DNA from: Muscardinus avellanarius
Taxonomy: Eukaryota; Chordata; Mammalia; Rodentia; Gliridae
DNA length: 64,000 nucleotides
Assembly (NCBI GenBank): GCA_963383645.1
Contig: OY726579.1
Span: forward strand, 369,501 to 433,500
Direction: 5' to 3'
Shown here: in pieces, positions 43,701 through 58,100 of the stretch
Position numbering within the stretch: the stretch's first letter is position 1
How the letters are laid out: every line of letters starts with the position of its first letter
Notes under the pieces: generated by a model
Seen by the model: the letters and a program-made list of their open reading frames with translations, nothing else
What the model was told of the DNA's origin: nothing
Databases searched by the model: none
Translations under genes and position numbers: made by a program

Positions 43701-44677
43701 GCCCACAACACACCAGCACAATGACCACCTCTCAAAAGGTCCTCAAGTACTTGTTGAAAAAATAAACGCCAGAAGCTGGGCATTGCACACGCTTGTAGTC
43801 CCAGCATTTGGGAGGCTGAGGCTGAGACTGGAGGATCGCAGTACACGGACAGCCTCACTACTTAGTGAGGCCCTCTGCAACTCGGTGAGACCCTGTTTCA
43901 AAATAGACCCTGTTTCAAAATAGGGCCGGGCGTGGCGGCGCACGCTTGTCATCCCCGCGCTTGGGAGGCAGAGACAGGAGGATCGCGCAGGTTCCAAGCC
44001 AGCCCCACTGGCTTAAGAGACCCTGTTTCCAAAGGAAAAAAAAAAAAAAAAAAAAGGTCTGGGAGTGTAGCCCGGAGGTAGAAGGGCTTCCAGGAAACCC
44101 AGTACCACTTAAAAAAAAAAAAAAAAAAAAAGAATAAAAAATTGGGCAGGGGATTTATCTCGGAAGTCAAATGCATCTGGGTTCCATCCCCAAACCTGAA
44201 AAAAAAAAGAAAAAAAAAAAAAAAGAAAAAAAAATAGGGCTAGGGGTGTACTCAGGGGTAGAATGCCTCTGAGTTCCATCTGCAGTACCGCAAAACAAAC
44301 AAACAAACAAACAAACACTAGAGAGTTGGACATGGTGGTATACACTTGTAATCCCAGTACTTGGGAGGCTGAAACAGGAGGATTGCAGTTTTGAGGCTAG
44401 CCTCAGCTATTTAGTGAGGCCTTCCACAACTTAGTGAGACCCTATTCCAAAATAAAGAATAAAAAAGCCAGGCATATGCCGGGCGTGGTGGCGCACCCTT
44501 GTAATCCCCGAGCTTGGGAGGCTGAGACAGGAGGATCGCACAGGTTCGAAGCCAGCCTCAGCTACTTAGTGAGGCTCTCAGCAACTTAGTGAGACCCTGT
44601 TTCCAAATAAAGTATAAAATAGGTCTGGGAGTGTAGTCCGGAGGTAGAAAGCCCCTGGGTTCCACCCCCAGTACCAC

Positions 44678-44712
<35 letters not shown>

Positions 44713-46979
44713 CCAGGCATAGTGGCGCACACTTGTCATCCCCGCGCTTGGGAGGCTGAGACAGGAGGATCGCACAGGCTTGAAGCCAGCCTCAGCTACT
44801 AAGTGAGGCGCTCAGCAATTTTGGCGAGACCCTGTTTCCAAATAAAATATTAAATAGGTCTGGGAGTATAGCCCAGAGGTAGAAACCCTCTGGGTTCCAC
44901 CCCCAGTACCGTCAAAAAACAAACAAACAAAAAAGAATAAAAAATAAGGCTGGGGGTATAGTTCAGAGGTAGCATGCTCCTGGGTTCCATCCTCAATATC
45001 CAAAAATAAATAAATAAACAAATAAATAAATACTATTTTTCTACAATCTGTTTTCTCTACTCCACCAAAACTGGGTATCCTAGGTCAACACCTACAGATG
45101 AACTCCATTTCTCTTTGTGTGTGTCTGGGGCTGGGGCTGGACCCCAGGGGTGCTGTACCTTTGATCTGTACCCCAGCCCTCTTTTATTTTGAAATGGGGT
45201 CTCCCTATATTATCACATGCAGGTCTCGAACCTGAGACCCTCTCATCTCAACCTCCCAAGTGCTGGGATTACAGCACCACACCATGTGACGGCACTTTTA
45301 AAAAAAAATTCCAATTACTTTTAAATTAGTAAAATACACATATTGCTAATAATACAAATTCAAAATTAGGGCTAGAACCTACTTTTAGTTTTTTGAGTTT
45401 GTTTTTTACAGAACTGGAGCTTGAAGCCAGGGCCACTCTATCTCTGAGGTACATTCCCCGCCCTTCTTTTAGTTTTGGAAACAGGGCCTCCCTTAGCTGC
45501 TGAGACTGGCCACAAACCTGCAGTCTTCCTGTCCTAGCCTCCCAACAGGCGCCACCACACCGGGCTCCACTAGTTTAACTGTGGAATATAATTCATGTTT
45601 GCATATCTAGCATCGAATTATAAGGAGATGGTTTTGGTAGAGTTAAGTGATGTCCACTTGAGAATATTTATAAGTTATTGTAAATAGTCATACACTTGCC
45701 ACCTCTTACAATAGCAAAATTTGTATCCCAGTACTTGGGAGACCGAGACAGAAAGATCGCAGGTTCATGGCCAGCATCAGCAACCGCATGAGACCCTCCA
45801 CAACTTAGTGAGACCCTATTTCAAAATAAGAAACCAAAAAGAAGAGTTCTGGAGGTAGAATACCTCCGGGTTCAATCTCCAGTACCACAAAATAAATAAG
45901 GCTGGAGATGTCATTCAGTGGTACAGTGACTGCGTTCAATCCGAGGGGGAAAAAAATAGATAAAATTACATACATACAACACAGTTTTTTGGGTTTTTTT
46001 TTTTTTTTTTTTTGCGGTACTGGGGATGGAATCCAGGGTATTCTATCTCCAATCTACACCCCCAGCCCTATTTTTTTTATTCTACACCCGGCCAAATAAC
46101 ACTCCATTCTGAATGGCTTTTTGTGTATGTGCGTGGTGCTGGGGATTGAACCCAGGGGCATTCTACCTCCAAGCTACACCCCCAACCCTATTTTTGGTTC
46201 CACATGTTCTGATGAGGTTTTTACTATTTACTTCTGGCTAATAAATCACACCTCAAGCCAGATTTGGGACAGCACCAAAGGCAGACCAAATCCTGGACAA
46301 GTAAGGCGCTCCACGCATGTCACGCCGCCCAGGCCTCCTCTAGGAGAGTAGCCCTCATGCCCTCCCAACAGCAGATCCCAGAGAGGGCCCGTTCTTTCCA
46401 AGCAAACACTTCCTATGAAATACTAGAGACTCTGGCTCTGCCAAAATGCCATGCTCAGAAAATGTCGGGCGCTGGGCATGCCTGCACACACTTGTAATCT
46501 CAGTACTTGGGAGGAACGCAAGTTCCAAGCCAACCTCAATAACTTAGCAAGACCCTCAGCAAAATAAAAATAAAAGTCGGGCATGGTGGTACATGCTTGT
46601 GATCCCAGTACTTGGGAGGATGAGACAGGAGGATCTAGGTTCGAGGCCAGTCTCAGCAAGTAGTAAGACACATCAACCTAGCGAAACCCTGTTTCCAAAT
46701 GAAATTAGAATAGGGATGGGTGTAGGCTGGGCGTGGTGGCACACCCTTATAATCCCCACGCTTGGGAGGCAGAGACAGGAGGATCGCGCAGGTTCGAAGC
46801 CAGCCACGCTTGCTGGCTTAGGAGACCCTGTTTCTAAATAAGAATATAAAATAGGTCTGTGAGTGTAGCCCGGAGGTAGAAGGACTTCCAGGAACCCCAG
46901 TACCACCAAAAAAAAAAAAAAAAAAAAAGAATAGGGATGGGTGTAGCCCAGACGTAGAGTGCCCCTGGATTCAGTCCCC

Positions 46980-47018
<39 letters not shown>

Positions 47019-49259
47019 AAAATGTGCTAGGGGTATAGCTCAGAGGTAAAATGTCCCTGGATTCAATATTCCCCAATTGCCAAACATATATATATTGTAT
47101 ATTTATGGAGGGGGAAAAAAGGTTAAGATAATGGTCATTATCTCTAGTTGAGTGAGAATTACTTTTTTATACATTTTTGGTTTGCTTTTAGATATTCTGT
47201 AATGAATATATTTAGCTTCAGAAAACAAAAACACAAAATTTGTTGATTCCCAAAAAGGAAAGATTCACACTGATATTAGCCATAAAGTCACAAAATGCCT
47301 CCCCCCCCCCTTACATAAGAACGCTGGTAGAATGGTGTAGAGCCCAGTGCCCTTGGTTCAACCCACAGCTGAAAGACAGGTATGGTGGTACAGGCCCGAG
47401 ACAAGTGGATCACAGATTCAGACAACCCCAGCTACTTAGGGAGTCCCTGTTTCCAAATAAAATACAGGGCTGGGGGTGTAGCTCAGAGATAGAATGCCCC
47501 TGGGTTCCATCCCCAGTACTGCCACACAAAAAAAGAAAAGAAAGAAACACAGAAGAATTTAACAAGTGACGTCCACAGAATCTGGTGGACAGGAGCAAGG
47601 AAATTTTTAGAGATGCTAAATGTGCAAGCTCCAAAAGCAGAAGCCTCACTGTGAAGGCTCCAGGGACTACAGGAAGAATTAGGCGAGCAGGCCAGAGGAG
47701 CTGGGTTACCTTATGCTGCTCCGGAACTGGCGTGGTGCACTTGTAAGAGTAATCCAAGCCCATCTCCCCGAATGCCACGGCTTTGGGGTGCCTTAGGGCT
47801 TGCAAAAGGTTTCTCTCTTGACTCTCACTGTAGTACCGTGCAAAATGGGGGTGACAGCCAAAAGCCCCCCAAACCAGGTCCTCTTTCAGCAGCTCCTCCC
47901 ATAAGCAATCCGTCAGCGTCCGAGGATCACAGAAGTCTGAGATGCAGCCCTGAAACTCCTTAGGGAAGGAGCTACTGTAAATCTTTCTGAACTTTGTAAA
48001 GGTCCCTTTGAAGGACAACTTGGAGTAGAGCATGTCCAGGTGACAGTGGGTATCGATGAAGCCCTCCTCCAGGCCCGGCTCGCGGTGGCTCCTGGGCAGG
48101 GAGCCAGACTCCTGGCCTCCGCCAGCACGGGGTGGCGTCTCCTCTCGGAAGGTTCTTTTCTCCTTTACTGCTGCTTCCCGGGAGCTTCTGGAGGAACGGG
48201 CTGAACGGGAGCTCTGGGACCGGCCCTCCTCTGCGCCACAGGCCTCCAGGCCTCTGGAGAGGTCCTGCGAGCTCGCTGCGGAGCTGGGGGGACGCTCGCT
48301 CCGGGGCCCGCGGCCGCCCCTCGCAGCCTGGGCGGCGCTGTGGTTGCTGCTCCCCGCTGAGGGGCAGCCAGGAGTCCTGGGGCTGCTGTTCCAGTAGCTG
48401 GCGTAGTCACACCAGGGACTACTGTACAAATGAGGAGGGTACATCACGAAGTCAGTGGGGAAGGAGGAAGGCTCTGGAGCTGCTGAGTATTTCTGCGAGA
48501 CGGGCTCCTCCTGAGAAAACCTGACTGTGGAGACCTCATCTACATCGGACCAGTCACTTCCTGAAGAGGGGGGCTCGATCACCACCTCCCTGTCTCTGTG
48601 CTGCAGAAAGGGAGAAAACAGCAACAAGTTAGGCTTCCCACGGGAAAAGTCCCCAAACCTGGTGCTGGGGAGGATGGCCTGTCGCCTCTAGAACTCAGGC
48701 TAGCAGTGAATTCCCACTGCACTAAGAAGGGGAAACTGCTGGAACCTGGTATATGGAGGCAGGCCTCCGGGAGGTGATGAGGAGAAGTCCTCAGGGAGCC
48801 CTCATGATGGAAGGTTGGTGGCTTTATGAGAAGAGGCACAGAGACCAAAACATGATAAACACAGACTACCTGTCTCCTGCCTATGACTACGAAAGCCTGC
48901 CCCACCTTGGGGCTCAGCAGCAAGGCCATCTCCACAGGCAGCCCCTCAACTTGGGACCAGAACCGAAAGCCAAAAAAGGCCTCTTTCCCTCATAACCTAC
49001 CCAGCCTGCGGTACGTGTCAGTGACTGGCAGGCTGGGCCTCAGAGCACCGATGCCCACTCTTTTCTGGACGTGGGAAAGTGTGCCAGGCTGTGGCCACAG
49101 CCTTGACAGCATACAGGGTCAGGAAATCAAGCCGAGACCCTGCATTAGCCTAGAGACGTGCTATGCCTGTGCTCCCTCTCCTGGAGAAAGAGAGGAGAGA
49201 GGAGAGAGAGGGAGAGAAAGGGAGAGGAAGGGAGAGAGAGGGAGGGAGGGAGGAGGGGG

Positions 49260-49299
<40 letters not shown>

Positions 49300-52108
49300 G
49301 GGACAGAGGCTAAGGGTTGAACCCGGGGACATTCTACCTCCTGGCTATACCCCCACACCTATTTTATTTTTAATGTGGAAACAGAGTTTTGATCATTTGC
49401 TGGGGCTGGTTTCAGAACTGCGATCCTGTTTCAGCCTCCCATGGACTGGGTTTACAAATGTGTGCCACACGCCTTGCTTGTTTTGACTGGACCACAGAAT
49501 TGAATCCAGGGCCATGCTACTTCTTTTTTCTGTTTTTAAATTTTGAAACAGGGTCTCACTAAGTAGCTGAGTCTTGCTAATTTGCTGAGGCTGGCCTCAT
49601 ACCTGTGATTCTCCTACCTCAGCATCCCAAGTGTTTATTTTTTATTTTGAAACAGGGTCTCTGTTGTTCCAAAACCTGTGATCTTCCTGTTTTAGCCTTC
49701 CAAGTACTAGGACTACAGGTGTGCGCCACCATACCCAGCCCTGTGCTTCCTCTCTTAATAATCACTCCTGAGAAAAACTCAAAAATGGTGACACCTAATA
49801 CTGTCTCCCATACGTTCAAACTGCAAGACTACAACCACAGTGGCAGTTCAAAGATGTGCCCCCAAATCACCTGAGCTACCCTCACTGAGGTGAGTTCTGG
49901 GGCTCTGCCCCTTCTGAGTCTGGGCTACCAGGGGCTCTCATGCGGCCAAGAGAACAACGCAGAAGTCTCGCCAGGTCAGAAGGAGGCTGGCCCAAGGCAC
50001 CTGCTGGAGGTCCTGCAGGCAAGTGGCAGCCGACAACCGCAGAAGCCGGCAGCGGCATCAACTGCAGCCCGCCTGAGCACCTGGGACACCCACCCCGGTG
50101 GGATGGCCGTGGCCCCTGCACCACAGGAAAGAGCCCCACTGCAGAGTGAGGTCTGCCAGGGCTAGACTTTAATTTGCTCATCCACAAAACCAAAAACAAA
50201 ATGATAGCCAGCAATAGTTACCAGAACCAACATATCTTACGTTACATCAATTTAGCCCTAATAGAACACAGGCTCCACATGGTCAAGAATTTCAACTTTT
50301 TTTTTTTTTTTTACTGTTTCCCAAACACCCAGAACAGGATCTCGCAAACAGTAAGTGCTCACAACCACCTGCTGCGTTAATATGTAGAAAAATGGTACAA
50401 TGGTTCCTGAACGTAGCTTCAGGGCCTAAGTAGCTGAACTGAGCCTCGCGTGATGTCATACGACCAAAAAAAGCATTTTTTTTTTTTTGTTGTTGTTGTT
50501 ATTGTTGTTTTTTTTGTGGTACTGGGGACTGAACCCGGGCATTCTACCTTCGAACTACACTCCAGCTCTATTTTTTATTCTTTGTTTTGAAACTGGGGCT
50601 CACTAAGTTGTGGAGGACCTCACTCAGTAGCTGAGGCTGGCCTCAAACCTGCAGTCCTTGTTTCAGCCTCCCAAGTGCTGGGATTACAAACTCCGCGCCA
50701 CCATAGCTGGCTCAACTCAGAAGCATTTTAAACAGTTTTTGTTTTGTTTTGTTTTTGTGGTACTGGGATGGAACCCAGGGGCTTTCTACCCCCAAGCTAC
50801 ACTCCTAGACCTATTTTATATTCTAACTGGAAAACAGGTTCTAAGTTGCTGAGAGCCTAAGTAGCTGAGGCTGGCTTCGAACCTATGCAATCCTCCTGTC
50901 TCAGCCTCCCAAGTGCTGGGATTATAAGCATCAGACACCACACCCAGCTTAAACAGTTTTAAGACCAGGTTCAAGGCCAGAATGAGTCACTTAGAAAGAC
51001 CCTTAATAATTTATCAAGATACTGTTTAAAAAAATAAAACCAGGCAGTGGTGGCACAGGCTTGTAGCTTGTAATCCCAGCATTCGGGATGCTGAGGCCGG
51101 AGGATCACAGTTCAGGGACAGCCTCAGCTAATTAAGTGAGGCCCTCTGCAACTCTGTGAGACCCAGTTTCAAAATAAAGAATAAAAAATAGCCAGGCATG
51201 GTGGTGCACGCATGTAATCCCAGGATTTAGGAGGCCGAGACCGGAGAATCGTGGTTTGCAGACAGCCTAAGCTACTTCGTGAGGCTCTCCACAACTTAGT
51301 GAGACCCTGTTTCAAAAATAAAGAATAAAAATCAGGGCAGGGGGTGTAGCTCGGAGGTCAAATGTCCCTGGGTTCCATCCCCAGACCAGAAAGAAAAGAA
51401 AAGAAAAGAGAAGAGAAGAGAAGAGAAGAGAAGAGAAGAGAAGAGAGGAAGAAAGAAAGAGCGAGCGAGCCGGGCATCGTAGCACACGCTTGTAATCCCC
51501 GCGCTTGGGAGGCGGAGGAGACAGGAGGATCACACAGGTTCAAAGCCAGCCTCATTGGCTTAAGAGACCTTGTTTCCAAATAAAAAATATAAAAATAGGT
51601 CTGGCAGTGTAGCCCGGAAGTAGAAGGGTTCCATCCCCAGTACACCAATGAATAAATAAATAAATAGACAAACAAACATAAAAAGGGCTGGGGGGTATAG
51701 GCCCTGGGTTCAATCGCATACCAAAAAAATAAAACCAATTTCTAAGATGCTCTACCCTGAGATATTGCGATTCAACAGGTTCCACATGTGCTTACTTCTC
51801 TATGTAATTTTGATGCAGACAAGGCTTATATATACTAAGCAAAAAGATTATCAACTCATGCTTTAAAAAAACACAAATACTTTGAGTGCCACAATTTTCT
51901 GTTAACAAAACCATCTATATTTGCCAATGGCAGATACTTTGAGCAAGAAATCCGACAAAGTTTTTTTTTTTTTTTTTTAACATTTCTGTAGTTAAATAAT
52001 TCACATACGCGTTGGCTTAGGAGACCCTGTTTCCAAATATAAAAATGTAAAAATAGGTCTGGGAGTGTAGCCCAGAGGTAGAAGGGCTTCCAGGAACCCC
52101 AGTACCAC

Positions 52109-52148
<40 letters not shown>

Positions 52149-55100
52149 CACATAATAAAAATTCAGCTGAGCTCAGTGACATACACAACAACTTTAAAGG
52201 CTGAGACAGGCAACTGCAATTCAAGGCCAGCCTGGGTAACTTAGGACGACCATGTCTCAAAATTTTAAAAAAATAAAAAAAGGGCTAGGAATGCAGCTCA
52301 ATGCTAGAGAACCCCTACGATCCATCCCCAGTACCATGAAAAAGAAAATTAACGTTAAAAAGAATTGGAGGTGCTGTTATGGCAATTTCAAAAGCGTCTC
52401 CAGGAAAAAAGAAAATCAGACAGCCTGAAATGCAACAGGAACAGCTATTTGCAACTTGGGATGAAACTTCAAACAGCAGATACACAGATTCTCAAAATTG
52501 TGTTCCGTCTCACTGCCTGCTGAATCTCAGCTGCGGGAAACCACAACGACCCCTCTGTTTACAACGAACAAATCACACACTGTGAGAAATGGGGGACAGT
52601 GAAGGAGGGAGGGCCATAAAGACAGCCTCAGTTACTTAGTGAGGTCCCAATAAAGAATGAAAATAGGGCTGGCAGTGTAGCTCAGAGGTAGAAAAAAATC
52701 TACAAAAACCAAGACTCTTGCTGTACTTAGAACTGTTCTATACATCTCTTATTTGGATCCTGTTTCAAAGAAACTAAAACCACCATGAAACAAAATGTGA
52801 AACTTAAACCACTCACTGTATCAACATTAAAGGCTCTATTGTCTATGTGAAAAGTGTTTGTTTTGGAGTTTCTTAAAAGATCCTGCAAAAGCCGGGAGTT
52901 AATTAATCTCAGCATTTGGGAGGCTCAGACAGGAGGATCCAGGTTCATGGCTAGCCTCACATACTTAGTAAGGCCCTTTGCAACTTAATGAGACCCTGTT
53001 TCAAAAAAAAAAAAAAAAAAAAAAGAGCTGGGGGTGCAGCTCAGAGGTAGAATGCCCCTGGGTTCCATCACTAGTATCACCAAAAAATAAATAAATAAAA
53101 TCCTGCAACACTAGGTGTGGTGGCACATGCTTGTAATTCCAGTACTTGGGAGGCTGATACAGGAGGATCACAGGTTCAAGGCTAGCCTGAGCAACTTAGC
53201 AAAATCCTGTTTCAAAACTAAAAAATTAAGCTGGGTATGATGGCTCACACCTATAATCCCATCACAGGGCTAAAACTGAAGAAGCACAGATTTGAGGACA
53301 GCTTGACTCCGCAAACTTGCAAGATGCTGCTTCAAAACAACAAAGTAGCTAGGCATGGTGGTGCACACTCGTAACCCCAGTACTTAGGAAGCTAAGATAG
53401 GAAGACTGCAGATTCACAGCCACCTCAGCAACTTGTGAGGCCCTCCGCGACTTAGTGAGACCCTGTACCACAAAACAAAAAGGGGGGAAGGCTAGGGTTG
53501 AAGGTAGAAGGTAGAATGTCCCTTGGGTTCAATCCCAGTAACCAAAAAAAAAAAAAAACTAAAAATTTTAAAAAGGATTGCAGCGCATAGCTCAGAGATA
53601 GAATCCTTCTAGCAGTTCACAGACAGCCTCAGCTACTACTTAGTGAGGCCCTTTGCAACTCCTGAGACTGTTTCAAAATAAAGAAAAAATAGGGCTGGGG
53701 TTATAGCTTGGAGGTAGAATGTCCCTGGGTTCCATTCCCATTACTGAAAAAAACAAAACAGAAAACAACTTTTTTTTTTTTAAAGAAAAGACAGAAGTTT
53801 ATCAATAACTCTGAAAGGAATGTAGGAAGAGAACCACCAACTTGTTTCCTGGAGTCCTTAGAGTAAGTATTGCCTTTGTGTGTGTGTGGGGGGAGGGGGG
53901 GGTGTAGATTGAACCCAGGGGCATTCTACTTCTAAGCTACACTCCAAACTTTTCTATTTTGTTTTGAAACAGTGTTTACCTATGTTGAAAATATCATTCA
54001 TAAAGAAACTAGAAAGACCTAATACCAAATATATTTCATCAAGAGATCTTAAACCAGATGCTTAGTGAATGCCTTACTTACCTTCTGGACTTCTAAATGA
54101 GAGTCAGAGTCACCCAAAAACTCTAGTGGGGAGGGAGGACTGTGGACGGCCGGCCCTCGATCGCCAAGTGGCTCCTCCCTGGGCGCCTCCTCAGGGTCTA
54201 GAACCACTCGCCGGTCGCCAAGGAGGCTGCTGTCTGGCTCGGGCTTTGCCTCCTCCACTCTGACCTCTGGAGAAGAGGCTTTCTGCTTTTGGGGGGCAGG
54301 GGCCGTGGCCCTCCTGGCGGGCCGGTCCCTCGCACTGGGACGCTCTCCGGGGCTGGGCTTCTCCCTGCTGCTGGCAGCCTCTCCCTTCCGCCTGGGTGCC
54401 GCCTTCCCCAGGATGCCCTGGATGGCCTTCAGGTAGATCACGGTGCAGCCTTGGTCTCGAAGCCTATCCCGCTTCCTTCTCTGGGCTTTGTCTGGCTCTT
54501 CCATAGCAGCATTCTGGCCCTCAGCTTCAGCTGCAAATTCAGAGTTCGTGGAGTCACGAGAACTATCTTTAGAATCAACCTAGGAGGAAAAAAAACAAAG
54601 ATTTTCTTGGAAAAGGTGTCAAGAACATTTCAGACATGAAGCATTTGACAAACTACAAACAGTGGTGGTTCCACCGTCGAAGGGGAAGTGACAAGGCTGG
54701 GAAGACGCCCTCCCAAGAGCGTCCCTGCAGAGGGACGGACTGCTGCCATTCTCACCACTCGCCTCCCGGGCTCTCCGGATGATGCCTGCTCTTTGTGTGT
54801 GTGTGTTCTGGGGATAGAAGCCACGGTCGTTCTACCTTTAAGCTACACCTCCCAGCCCTTTTTCTTTTGAAACAGGGTCTTGCTAAGTGGCTCAGACTGG
54901 CCTTCGATGCTCTCCTCTCAGCCTCCCCAAAACTGAGCTTACAGATGGCTAGCACCACACCCACCAGTAGCACCACCCTTTTATGCAGTAGAAAGAAACA
55001 AGCGAAGATTAACAGTCTAGACAAGAAATACTCCAGGAAAACAAAGACCACTGCACAGGTCAGAGAGACAACCCAGAAACCAACTAGCCCAAGTCTACAC

Positions 55101-58100
55101 CTGAGTCCAGGAAACCAGAGGACCAGTGGGAGGCAGGGCTGCTCCCACCTCTCACAAGACTCCAGTCTCCCAAGTCCTGAGCCAGCTTTTCCCCTCTACC
55201 CAGAGCCTGCTCAAAGCTTTCTGTGAACTACTTTACTAACCATTCTTCCCAGACTGCACACCAGGGTCTATTAAGACTCTAACAGAGCTGTGCACAGTGA
55301 CACCCACCTGTTATCTAGGTATCTGGGAAGCTGAAACAGGAGGATCGCAGGTTTGAGGCCAGCCTCAGCAACTTTTCAAGACCCTTGGCAATTTAGTGAG
55401 AACTTGTTTGAAAACAAAAAATAAGAAGTGAACCGGGCGTGGTGGTACACGCCTGTAATCCCAGTATTGGGGAGGCAGAGATAGAAGATCACAGTTCTGG
55501 GACAGCTTCATCTACTGAGGCCCTATGCAACTGTTTTAAAATAATAAGCCGGGTGTGGTGGCGCATCTTGTAACAGCCACGCTGGGGAGGCGAAGACAGG
55601 AGGATCGCGCAGGTTCGAAGCCAGCCACGCTGGATTAAGAGACCCTGTTTCCAAATAAAAATATAAAAAATTATCTCTGGGAGTGTAGGCCGGAGGTAGA
55701 AGGGTTTCCAGGAACCCCAGTACCACCAAAATAAATAAATAAAATAAAGAATAAGACATAGGGCTGGGGGTTTAGTTTGGAGGTAGAATGGCCCTGGGTT
55801 CCAACCCCAGTAATACAAAAAAACAAACTAAATAAATAAATAGGGCTAGAGGTATAGCTTAGAGGTAGAAAGCCCCTGGGTTTAATCCCCAGTTTCAAAA
55901 AGAAAAAAAAAGTAAAGAAAACCCTCTAAGGGTGTTACTGTGCATGGCTGTAATCCCAGGAACCGGAGAGGTTTAAGGGAGGTAGATCAGAAGTTCAAGG
56001 CCAGCCTGGTCAATTTAAGGAGACTACTTTTTCAAAATAAAAAGGCTGGAGGTGGAGCTCAGTGGTGGAGCTCCCCGGATTTAATCCCCAGTATTCCTGC
56101 CCCCCTAACTTCCCTCCCTGCCTCCTCCTACCTGAGAGATGTGAACTCTCAGCCTCTTTCTTCTTCCCCCCTCTGGGCCCCTCGTTCCACAAGCCATGAG
56201 GAAAACACCTGCCCATTTGTATACAATATTTATTTGCTCTAAAACTGAGATCCAGAGTTAAGACGCTCTGGAAAGCCGCTGTTTCAAAATAAAAAGGAGC
56301 TGGGCGTGGCGGCGCACACTTGTAATCCCGGCATTCTGGAGGATCGGTTTGCAGCCAGCCTCAGCTACTTAGTGAGGCCCTTTGCAACTCAGTGAGACCC
56401 TGTTTCAAAGTAAAGAATTAAAAAAAAAAAAAAGGGCAGGGAGCCGGCCCGCTTGCAATCCCAGCAGTTGGGAGGCTGAGACCAGAGGGTCGTGGTTCGC
56501 GGACAGCCTCAGCTACTTAAGCCTTCCGAAACTTAGAGAGACCCTGTTTCAAAATAAATAATAAAAAATAGGGCAGGGGGTGTAACTTGGAGGTCGAATG
56601 TTCCTGGGTTCCATCCCAGACACGAAAAAAAAAAAAAAAAAATCACAGGTAGATTGTCCCTGGGTTTGATCCTCCCAGTAACCCTCCCCCAGTACACACA
56701 AGAAACCAAGTGATGTATTTTCTCTCACATGTGGAGATAGAGAAAATGGGAAACAAAAAGACACTTCAGATAAATGAGAAGTTCCAGTAAAATAGTGGAA
56801 GAGAATCAAGGGAAGAAGACCTGATGAATGAAACAGTTCAAGTAATGCTGAGCAAAACCGAGTAACACAGGCCCCATTTCAAAAATAAAATAAAATAAAA
56901 TAAACCCCAGTCCCCAGGCATGGTGGTGCACCCTTGGAATCCCAGTACTTGGGAGGCTGAGATAGAAGGATTGCACTTCCTCAGGCAGCTCCAGCTACTC
57001 AGTGAGGCCCTCTGCAACTTAGTGCTACCCTGTCTCAAAATAAAAGGATGAAAAATAGGCCTGGAAATATAGCTTGGAGGTAGAATGCTCTTGGGTTCCA
57101 CCCTGGTATCACAAAAAAAAGTAGGGGGCTGGAGGTATAGCTCAGAGGTACAATGGCCTTAGGTTCAAAACCCAAGACCAAAAAAAAAAAGAGAGAAAAA
57201 AGAAAGGCACCGTTGACACCTAGCTGTACACTTCAAAACAGCTATGCAAAGAGGATTTTTAAGTGCCCCATCAAGAAAAGACTAATGGTAGCACACGCTT
57301 GTAATCCCTGCACTTGGGAGGCAGAGACAGGAAGATCACACAGGTTCCAAGCCAGCCTTGCTGGCTGAAGTGACCCTGTTTCCAAATAAAAAAAATATAA
57401 ATAGGTCTGGGAGTGTAGCCCGGAGGTAGAAGTAGAAGGGTTTCCAGGAATCCCAGTACCACCAAAAAATAAAAAAATAAATGTTTAAGGTATATGTCAA
57501 TTACCATTATATAAAAGTATTGAAATATCGCACTGTACCCCATAAATATGCAAAATGATGTTAATTTAAATGTGTGGGATTTGTTTTGTTGGTTTTACGG
57601 AACTGGGGATTGAAACAAGGGACATTCTAGGTCTGAGTGATACCCAGCTCTTTTATTCTTTTTGTTTGGGTCTGGGGATGGAACCCAGTGGCATTTGACC
57701 TACAAGCTACACCCCCAGCCCTATATTTTATTCAGACAGAGTCTCACTGAGTTGCAGAGGGCCTTATTAAAGTAGCTGAGGCTATCCACGGACCAATTCG
57801 CCGGTCTTAGTCTCCCGAATGCTGGAATTACATGCGTGAACTACCACACCCGGCTTTTTTATTCTTTATTTTGAAACAGGGTCTAAGTTGCGAAGGGCCT
57901 CACTAAGTATCTGAGGCTGGCTGTAAACCTGTGATCCTCCTATCTCAGCCTCCCAAGTACTAGGATAGTAAGTGTGCACCACTATGTCTGGCTTAAACGT
58001 GTTTTAAAAAGAGTAAAGCTGTGCAGGTAATCCCAGTACTTGAGAGTCTGAGTTAGGAAAGCGGCAAGTTCAAGGTAAGCCTGCAGAAATCCAGCCAGGC

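Noticed and set aside
47410..47709. Extension of the TATDN2 exon 3 frame beyond its donor
   Set aside because: After ...PEQHK the frame enters intron and a SINE. The GT donor at 47709 and the perfect join to the exon at 43134 show that the extension is not coding.
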